From: Bacteroidota bacterium
GTDB lineage: Bacteria; Bacteroidota; Bacteroidia; Chitinophagales; Chitinophagaceae
DNA: 5,422 bases
Direction: 5' to 3'
NCBI GenBank assembly: GCA_028875955.1
Contig: JAGWTX010000192.1
Location: forward strand, 1 to 5,422
How positions within the stretch are numbered: the stretch's first letter is position 1; the number at the start of each line of letters is the position of its first letter. The notes beneath the pieces were generated by a model. That model was not told the DNA's origin. It worked only from the letters and a program-made list of their open reading frames with translations, and did not search any database. A program made the position numbers and the translations under genes. Shown here one piece after another: positions 1 through 4,345 of the stretch.

Positions 1-93
1 TATTTCTTGACAGGTGTGAATTCCCAAACTTACCTGCTTATTAAATCTAATCCTTTTCTAATGAGTCAACAAGATTTTAGCAGCATTATATAG
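1..93 (+). CDS. Possible 3' end of an upstream gene, product unknown
   Basis: The first frame of the plus strand is open from the window edge to a TAG stop at 91-93, giving 30 residues that end in DFSSII. The other two plus frames are closed early, by TGA near position 8 and TAA near position 40. The residues are mixed (G, N, Q, S, D, K, P among hydrophobics), as expected for a protein tail and less like random AT-rich sequence. However, 30 open codons can occur by chance. No family can be recognised. The stop sits 7 bases before the ATG of the next small candidate ORF, which would fit a co-transcribed pair. If this is not coding, positions 1-344 are simply an AT-rich gap. Confidence 0.3.
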   Translation, partial: YFLTGVNSQTYLLIKSNPFLMSQQDFSSII

Positions 94-100
94 GATTTCC

Positions 101-247
101 ATGAAAAAATCTGGCACTCACGTCATCAATGTACTACAAGCAATACCAGAAAAAAACGGTTATCTGTTTTTACAGGCACCGTTTGTAACTTTTATTTTTT
201 TATATGTTCTTGTTTATTTTATTTTGATTTCCCCCTTTAAGCGATGA
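101..247 (+). CDS. Candidate small membrane protein, 48 aa
   Basis: An ATG at 101 opens a 48-residue frame ending at TGA 245-247. It is preceded by AGGA at 92-95, five bases before the ATG, which is a better Shine-Dalgarno match than at any other gene here. The N-terminal 27 residues are polar (MKKSGTHVINVLQAIPEKNG followed by a short mixed stretch). Residues 28-45 are a continuous hydrophobic segment of F, V, I, L and Y that could form one membrane helix, and the protein ends in Lys-Arg. The AGGA overlaps the TAG stop of the preceding open frame, as in tightly packed operons. The caution is that this stretch is rich in T, and T-rich DNA encodes F, L, I and V by default, so the helix may be an artefact. 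No homologue is recognised. Confidence 0.3.
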   Translation: MKKSGTHVINVLQAIPEKNGYLFLQAPFVTFIFLYVLVYFILISPFKR

Positions 248-288
248 CTAATTCGCATGCTGCATTTTTTGCAGTTTCTAAAAAATCA

Positions 289-318
289 TTTGTAAAAAAA
301 ATCTGTTCTGTAAGATTT
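289..318 (+). promoter_or_regulatory. Weak Bacteroidota-type promoter candidate
   Basis: TTTG at 289-292 resembles the -33 element of Bacteroidota housekeeping promoters. After 18 bases comes TAAGATTT (311-318), an imperfect match to the -7 element TAnnTTTG. This would start transcription near 325, about 20 bases before the GTG of the next gene. Two of the six fixed bases in the -7 element do not match, so this is only a candidate. Confidence 0.2.
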
Positions 319-322
319 ACAG
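308..322. repeat. Short perfect inverted repeat, operator-like
   Basis: CTGTAA at 308-313 and TTACAG at 317-322 are perfect inverted copies around a three-base centre (GAT). The repeat overlaps the candidate -7 element of the 345-794 gene and ends 22 bases before its start codon. It could be a repressor site or a small hairpin in the leader. A 6-base arm is short enough to occur by chance in AT-rich DNA. Confidence 0.3.
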
Positions 323-344
323 GATAGAAAAAAATGGAACGTTT

Positions 345-794
345 GTGAAGAAATTATGGATTTTCTGGCTGGCTGGTTTACTTTGTCTTTCCGCTACTAC
401 CAGTAAAAAACACACCGTATGGTTTTATATCAATAATTCCAGTCAGCTGAACCAGCCCGTGGATCTCAGCCTGAGCATCATTCCCAAAGATGAAAAAGCC
501 ATGATGGTTGCCAATCAGGAGTTGAAAACCGGACTACAGGAACTGCCATCCCAAAAACTCAGTGAAGGTGTTTATGAGATCAGGGTTGCCGCGAATCAAA
601 ACCAATTGAACCTGTCTCAGATGCTCACCATTGATTCAGACCGATGGGTGATCATCAATTACGAAGTACAGGATTCCGCCACTATCGTACAAACAAACGG
701 TTTCCTGGATACAACCCATTATAAGAAAGTGAGTGGCGATAAATATGCAAGCATGTATCTCTATATAGATAACCGGCGTCCCCCGAATTTGTAA
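345..794 (+). CDS. Small secreted protein of unknown function
   Basis: This encodes 149 residues that I cannot assign to a family. The N-terminus (MKKLWIFWLAGLLCLSATTS) is a classic Sec signal peptide: two lysines, a hydrophobic core to about residue 17, then small residues suited to signal peptidase I. Cys14 is preceded by GLL, which is not a normal lipobox, so a lipoprotein is less likely. The mature part is about 125 residues, with alternating polar and hydrophobic stretches (WFYINN, VDLSLSII, GVYEIRVAAN, WVIINYEV) that suggest a beta-sandwich, and it has no cysteine. The GTG at 345 is chosen because the signal peptide starts there and no in-frame ATG lies upstream. The next in-frame ATG codons (about residue 53) would remove the signal. 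GGA at 336-338 is a weak ribosome site. The protein is probably periplasmic or outer-surface. No plus-strand terminator follows it. Confidence 0.75.
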   Translation: MKKLWIFWLAGLLCLSATTSKKHTVWFYINNSSQLNQPVDLSLSIIPKDEKAMMVANQELKTGLQELPSQKLSEGVYEIRVAANQNQLNLSQMLTIDSDRWVIINYEVQDSATIVQTNGFLDTTHYKKVSGDKYASMYLYIDNRRPPNL

Positions 795-876
795 GTTTAC
801 CCAATCAGCCTACTAAACAATTTTAGGTAAATCCTCCCTTGCTACCCGGCTACTCTGTTGAATGTAAGGCTTTTAT

Positions 877-913
877 AAAAAAAGCTGCCTGCACCAAGGG
901 GTGACAGGCAACT
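877..913 (-). terminator. Rho-independent terminator reading on the minus strand
   Basis: TGCCTGCACC (886-895) pairs with GGTG (900-903) and CAGGCA (905-910), leaving one bulged A at 904 and a four-base loop. Two further pairs lie beyond a C/A mismatch (883-884 with 912-913). On the plus side the arm is preceded by seven A (877-883), which become a run of U after the hairpin when read on the minus strand. On the plus strand the hairpin is followed by ACTGAAAATT, not a T run, so it should work poorly for the 345-794 gene. No minus-strand gene is visible between here and the 1203 gene. Confidence 0.55.
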
Positions 914-1033
914 GAAAATTGGATTTAAACTATACTAAAGACACCAAAAAGACGAAAAGGGTTGCCCGGCTATCATTGCTGTTTTACGCTTTAAGCCATG
1001 GCGGATTTTCTGTAAAGTGCTAATAAACGACTC

Positions 1034-1077
1034 AACTAACAGAGTTATTGTACAAAAAGTTTGAAATAACTAACAGA
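1034..1077. repeat. Pair of direct repeats upstream of the oxidoreductase gene
   Basis: AACTAACAGA occurs exactly at 1034-1043 and again at 1068-1077, so the copies start 34 bases apart. Similarity continues weakly downstream: both copies are followed seven bases later by TAC and then AA (TACAAA and TACGAA). They lie 126-169 bases before the ATG at 1203. Such spaced direct repeats are typical of binding sites for dimeric or tandem regulators, but no regulator gene is in the window, so the role is inferred. Confidence 0.4.
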
Positions 1078-1135
1078 TAATTGGTACGAATCTGCTTATC
1101 AAAAAAAATAACCGCAATATTATCTGTATTTTAAT

Positions 1136-1145
1136 CGGTATACCG
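1136..1145. promoter_or_regulatory. Perfect palindrome, possible operator
   Basis: CGGTATACCG is a perfect 10-base palindrome whose last base is 57 bases before the ATG at 1203. With ATC on its left arm and GAT three bases beyond its right arm, it has the look of a dimeric regulator site such as those of LacI-type sugar repressors. LacI sites usually have a central CG, which is absent here, so the regulator family is uncertain. Confidence 0.3.
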
Positions 1146-1202
1146 CTGATATTTTAATAAATTCATGTCCTATTTTATTCTAACCTCCAACGATTGACAA
1201 GC

Positions 1203-2678
1203 ATGAAAAAAAAATCCATTAACAAGCAACCGGAATCAGGAAATCAGGCATCCAGAAGAACCTTTATCCGAAATTCTGCACTGGCAGCTGCCGGTTTTTA
1301 CATTGTTCCCCGCCATGTTTTGGGCCGTGGTTTTACTGCCCCCAGTGATAAACTGGTCATTGCAGGTATTGGCGCAGGTGGAAAAGGGGAAAGTGATCTT
1401 TGGAATTTTTACCAGAGTGGCAAAGCAGAAATCGCTTTTTTGTGTGATGTGGATACCCGGCAGATCAAAAAAAGCGTAGAGCGATATCCCAAAGCGAAAC
1501 TCTATCGCGATTATCGCGAAATGCTCGATAAAGAACACAAGCATTTTGACGCATGCTCTGTTTCCATCCCCGATCATATGCACGCCGTGGTAGGCATGGC
1601 CGCCATGCAACTCGGTAAACATGTCTATATCCAGAAACCCCTTACCCACGATATTTACGAAGCGCGTATGCTGACCAAAGCAGCGCATGATTATAAAGTT
1701 GTAACCCAAATGGGTAACCAGGGTGCATCCGGTGATGGCGTAAGACAATTGCAGGATTGGTACAACGCGGGAATTATCGGAGATGTACATACCATCTATT
1801 GTTTTACAGACCGACCCGTTTGGCCACAGGGTATTCCCTGGTCATCCAATAAACCACCTGTTCCGGAAGAACTGGACTGGAATTTATGGCTGGGAACAGC
1901 CCCCTTTAAGGATTATGTAGAAAAACTGGTGCCCTTTAACTGGCGTGGCTGGTGGGATTATGGTACCGGTGCATTGGGTGATATGGCCTGTCATATCATG
2001 GAGCCTGCATTCTCTGTCGCAAAATTGGGTTATCCCATTTCTGCAGAATGCAGCGTGGCAACACCCTATGTTGAAAACTGGACCCGTGGTTTCTATCCCG
2101 AATCCGGCCCGATCTCTTCTTCCATAACCCTAACATTCAAAGGCCAGGAAGGCAAACCGGATGTTCAGCTGCATTGGATGGATGGTGGTATCCAACCCAC
2201 CCGTCCGGAAGAGCTGGGTGCAAATGAAGTGATGGGTGATGGAGGTAATGGCGCCATTTTCATAGGAACCAAGGGCAAAATGATTTGTGGTACCTATGGC
2301 AAGTTCCCTAATCTGCTGCCAACTTCCCGAACCAATGAAGTCAAGGTTCCGCAAACCGTGGCCCGTGTACCCAACGGAGATAACGGTCACTATGCCGCAT
2401 GGGTAAAAGCAGCCATAGCCGGATATGGAAGCGATGAAGCCAATAATCTCAGCTCCCGTTTTGATATCGCCGGTCCGTTAACGGAAAGTGTTTTGATGGG
2501 AAATCTTGCGATTCGCAGTTACAATATTGTGAAAAAAGATGCCAAGGGAAGAGATACCTATCCTGGCCGTAACATCAAATTGTTATGGGATGGTCCTAAC
2601 ATGAAGATCACCAATTTTGATGATGCCAACCAGTTTGTAAAACGTACCTACAGAGAAGGATACAGCCTGGGTGTGTAG
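1203..2678 (+). CDS. Tat-exported Gfo/Idh/MocA family oxidoreductase
   Basis: This is a 491-residue NAD(P)-dependent sugar oxidoreductase, probably periplasmic. The N-terminus carries a Tat signal: SRRTFIR at residues 17-23, then a hydrophobic stretch to about 35. A Rossmann fold follows, with IAGIGAGGKG at 53-62 (GxGxxG type) and FLCDVD at 79-84. SIPDHMHA (121-128) and GKHVYIQKPL (138-147) are the family's active-site signatures. The usual Glu-Lys-Pro is Gln144-Lys145-Pro146, as I recall for the exported subfamily common in Bacteroidota and Planctomycetes. GALGDMACH (256-264) supplies the likely second catalytic residue, His264. The C-terminal alpha/beta domain is full length. I prefer ATG 1203; an in-frame TTG at 1194 adds only three residues, and neither has a clear ribosome site. 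The family oxidises sugars, glycosides or inositols, and some members make 3-keto-glycosides. The substrate is not readable. The gene is convergent with the GMC operon and may serve the same pathway. Confidence 0.92.
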   Translation: MKKKSINKQPESGNQASRRTFIRNSALAAAGFYIVPRHVLGRGFTAPSDKLVIAGIGAGGKGESDLWNFYQSGKAEIAFLCDVDTRQIKKSVERYPKAKLYRDYREMLDKEHKHFDACSVSIPDHMHAVVGMAAMQLGKHVYIQKPLTHDIYEARMLTKAAHDYKVVTQMGNQGASGDGVRQLQDWYNAGIIGDVHTIYCFTDRPVWPQGIPWSSNKPPVPEELDWNLWLGTAPFKDYVEKLVPFNWRGWWDYGTGALGDMACHIMEPAFSVAKLGYPISAECSVATPYVENWTRGFYPESGPISSSITLTFKGQEGKPDVQLHWMDGGIQPTRPEELGANEVMGDGGNGAIFIGTKGKMICGTYGKFPNLLPTSRTNEVKVPQTVARVPNGDNGHYAAWVKAAIAGYGSDEANNLSSRFDIAGPLTESVLMGNLAIRSYNIVKKDAKGRDTYPGRNIKLLWDGPNMKITNFDDANQFVKRTYREGYSLGV

Positions 2679-2703
2679 TATTACCCGGCTCAACAAACCA
2701 AAT

Positions 2704-2739
2704 AAAAAAGCGTTTCAGTGATTGCTGAAACGCTTTTTT
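2704..2739. terminator. Bidirectional Rho-independent terminator
   Basis: GCGTTTCAG (2710-2718) and CTGAAACGC (2725-2733) form a perfect 9-base stem with a six-base loop. Six A precede the stem and seven T follow it, so it gives a U-rich tail in both directions. It lies between two convergent genes, 25 bases after the oxidoreductase stop and 37 bases beyond the stop of the minus-strand operon, and should end both transcripts. Confidence 0.93.
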
Positions 2740-2776
2740 TATAGGCCAACTGACTGAATAATCAGTTTCGCATTAT

Positions 2777-3646
2777 TTAGAATTGATGCATCCGCATATA
2801 TTCTGCATCTGCTTTCGCGCTATCCAGGGGGTTGGTACCGGTAAAAGCTTCCTGTTCAACGATATGGTATTTCAGACCCTTGCTGTCACCCACTTTCAGG
2901 ATGGAAGCAAAATCAATTGTTCCCTTTCCTAACTGAACAGACTCATGACCTTTGGCTGTCCTGGCCAGGTCTTTTACGTGACAGAGTTTGAAACGGCCCG
3001 GGTGGTTGGTAAACCAGGCCTTGGGATCTTCTCCTGCAGCCACTACCCAATAGATATCCATTTCAAAATCCACCAGTTTGGGGTCGGTGTTTTTCATCAT
3101 AACGGTTTGTGGCACTTCACCATCCACCGGTTTGAAGGAATAATCGTGGTTGTGATAGGCAAACCGGATCCCGTTTTTCTTACAGATCTCTCCGGAAGCA
3201 TTGAACTGATCGGCGAAGCGTTTAAAATCATCAATGGATTTTTGCGGCCCCTTATAAGGACAGATCAGATACTTCATCCCAATCTCTGCGGCTTCTGCTG
3301 CCTTTCTTTCAAAGTCTTTGGTATTATCACAATGGGAGGAAACGATCTGCATATTCAGATCATCCATGTATTTTTTAAACTCCGTGTTTTTCCAGCCCCA
3401 GAACATGCCTTTGGGTCCTTCAAAACTTTCAATAATCCCATATCCATCTTTGGACAGTTGCTGCAGGGTATTTTTTGCATTGGCCGTAAGGTCTTCCTTT
3501 ACGGTCCATAACTGTATGCCAAAACCAGGTTTGGCTGCAGATCCTGCAAATACACCTGAAAAAGCCGATTTACCCCTAAAAGGTAAACTCAATCCAATGG
3601 CTGCAAAAGCACCATATTTTAGAAAATCACGCCGGTTAGTAGACAT
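2777..3646 (-). CDS. Tat-exported sugar phosphate isomerase/epimerase-like TIM-barrel protein
   Basis: This encodes 289 residues of the xylose isomerase-like/AP endonuclease 2 TIM-barrel family. The start is the ATG at 3646, because a Tat motif follows at once: TNRRDFLK at residues 3-10, then a hydrophobic stretch to about 22. A longer in-frame start at 3700 would put an 18-residue phenylalanine-rich piece before the Tat motif and is unlikely. Barrel signatures in order are GIQLWTV (43-49), IIESFEG (71-77), SSHCD (103-107), YLICPY (126-131), YHNHDY (164-169), FEMDIYW (194-200), CHVKD (222-226) and HIVEQE (261-266). Glu73 or Glu76, Asp197, His223 and Glu264 or Glu266 are plausible metal ligands. 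Export implies a free sugar or glycoside as substrate, not a sugar phosphate. Relatives include 3-keto sugar epimerases and C-glycoside deglycosidase subunits, so an isomerase or lyase acting on an oxidised glycoside is my inference. It is the last gene of the operon. Confidence 0.9.
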   Translation of the reverse strand: MSTNRRDFLKYGAFAAIGLSLPFRGKSAFSGVFAGSAAKPGFGIQLWTVKEDLTANAKNTLQQLSKDGYGIIESFEGPKGMFWGWKNTEFKKYMDDLNMQIVSSHCDNTKDFERKAAEAAEIGMKYLICPYKGPQKSIDDFKRFADQFNASGEICKKNGIRFAYHNHDYSFKPVDGEVPQTVMMKNTDPKLVDFEMDIYWVVAAGEDPKAWFTNHPGRFKLCHVKDLARTAKGHESVQLGKGTIDFASILKVGDSKGLKYHIVEQEAFTGTNPLDSAKADAEYMRMHQF

Positions 3647-3734
3647 CCTGTAAAATTGAAAATGAAAAAAAACAACAGCAAAAAACAAGCAAACCAACAA
3701 TAGGGTTTTGCCTGCCGGTGATCACAGACGCATA

Positions 3735-4298
3735 CTAGGTTGCCCAGGCTTTATCTCCTTTTTTATAAGGGATACAACCTTCGTATTTACCCGGTACTGC
3801 TACATAGCGCAGGGCTTGTGTGGCACCCACTTCTGAGGTGAAATATCCAAACAAAGTCAATTCCTTGATCATGCGGAAATAATGTTTGGGATCTTCCTCC
3901 TTTTTGGATTTCTGGTAGGCCTTGGCTTCTGCGTCCAGTGATACCAGTAAATCATGACGTTGTTCGGGTGTGCTATCCACAAATGATTTCCCGTTCTTGG
4001 TCTTACTGGCTTCATCCAGTTTTTTCATGCCATCCATAAATACCTTCTGGTCTTTTTCTTCGTAACAGTCGCGAACATAAACCGTCATGAATTCGCCTAC
4101 CTTGGCCGCTTTGGCTCCGGGAGTACTGGTGGCCGGTAAAATGGTTTCTGCTACTTCATCCAAAAAAGATACATCCGTGGGTGAAAAGCTGATACCCAGG
4201 TCTGATTTGGTTTTACAGCCTGATAAAAAAGCTTCTGCCCCCAAAATAGTTCCACCCAGGAGCAGGGCTACACTGGAAATGGCTTCTCTTCTATTCAT
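3735..4298 (-). CDS. Gluconate 2-dehydrogenase subunit 3-type protein, Tat lipoprotein
   Basis: This is a 187-residue small subunit of a membrane flavoprotein dehydrogenase. It begins MNRREA, a short Tat region with twin Arg at 3-4, followed by a hydrophobic stretch and a lipobox LSGC (25-28), so Cys28 should be lipidated. Family signatures are LDEVAETILPATSTPGAKAA (46-65) and, near the C-terminus, GYFTSEVGATQALRY (151-165) and GKYEGCIPY (170-178). Mature cysteines are Cys78 and Cys175. In the Burkholderia glucose dehydrogenase the equivalent small subunit is a hitchhiker: it carries the Tat signal and exports the GMC subunit with it, joined by disulfide bonds. The GMC gene ends 47 bases upstream, which supports the same role here. 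No run of acidic residues follows Cys28 (KTKSDL), so a periplasm-facing anchor is more likely than surface display. No Shine-Dalgarno site is seen, only an A-rich leader. Confidence 0.9.
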   Translation of the reverse strand: MNRREAISSVALLLGGTILGAEAFLSGCKTKSDLGISFSPTDVSFLDEVAETILPATSTPGAKAAKVGEFMTVYVRDCYEEKDQKVFMDGMKKLDEASKTKNGKSFVDSTPEQRHDLLVSLDAEAKAYQKSKKEEDPKHYFRMIKELTLFGYFTSEVGATQALRYVAVPGKYEGCIPYKKGDKAWAT

Positions 4299-4345
4299 GA
4301 GATTGATTTTTTAATTGATTGATAGGATTCTTAGAAATTTCTTGT

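Larger units (their letters stand above)
795..1202. other. 408-base intergenic region without a convincing gene
   Basis: All reading frames here are broken by stops into short pieces, and the few ATG codons open frames of only a few codons (for example at 862 and 998 on the plus strand). The region holds a minus-strand terminator hairpin (877-913), an 8-base palindrome GCCATGGC (995-1002), a pair of direct repeats (1034-1077) and a palindrome (1136-1145), listed separately where they matter. It must contain the promoter of the 1203-2678 gene, but I could not find a good match to TTTG plus TAnnTTTG at the proper spacing. Confidence 0.6.

Noticed and set aside
260..274. CTGCA/TGCAG hairpin as a terminator after the small ORF
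   Set aside because: The stem is only five bases and is not followed by a T run, so it is too weak to call.
845..972. Repeated CCCGGCTA at 845-852 and 965-972, with a related CCCGGCT after the oxidoreductase stop
   Set aside because: An eight-base match without extended flanking similarity; likely chance.
1056..1063. AAAGTTTG as a -7 promoter element for the 1203 gene
   Set aside because: One mismatch to TAnnTTTG, but no TTTG or TTG about 20 bases upstream, and it would leave a leader of about 130 bases.
1236..1790. Open frame of 184 codons on the minus strand inside the oxidoreductase gene
   Set aside because: It is fully antisense to a gene with clear family motifs, and its translation has no recognisable domain or signal.
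2945..3511. Open frame of 188 codons on the plus strand opposite the isomerase-like gene
   Set aside because: It is the antisense shadow of a gene with complete TIM-barrel signatures; its own translation shows no family motif.
3647..3700. 18-residue N-terminal extension of the isomerase-like protein
   Set aside because: It would place a phenylalanine-rich segment before a canonical Tat motif, and it comes from AT-rich spacer. The ATG at 3646 gives the expected signal layout.
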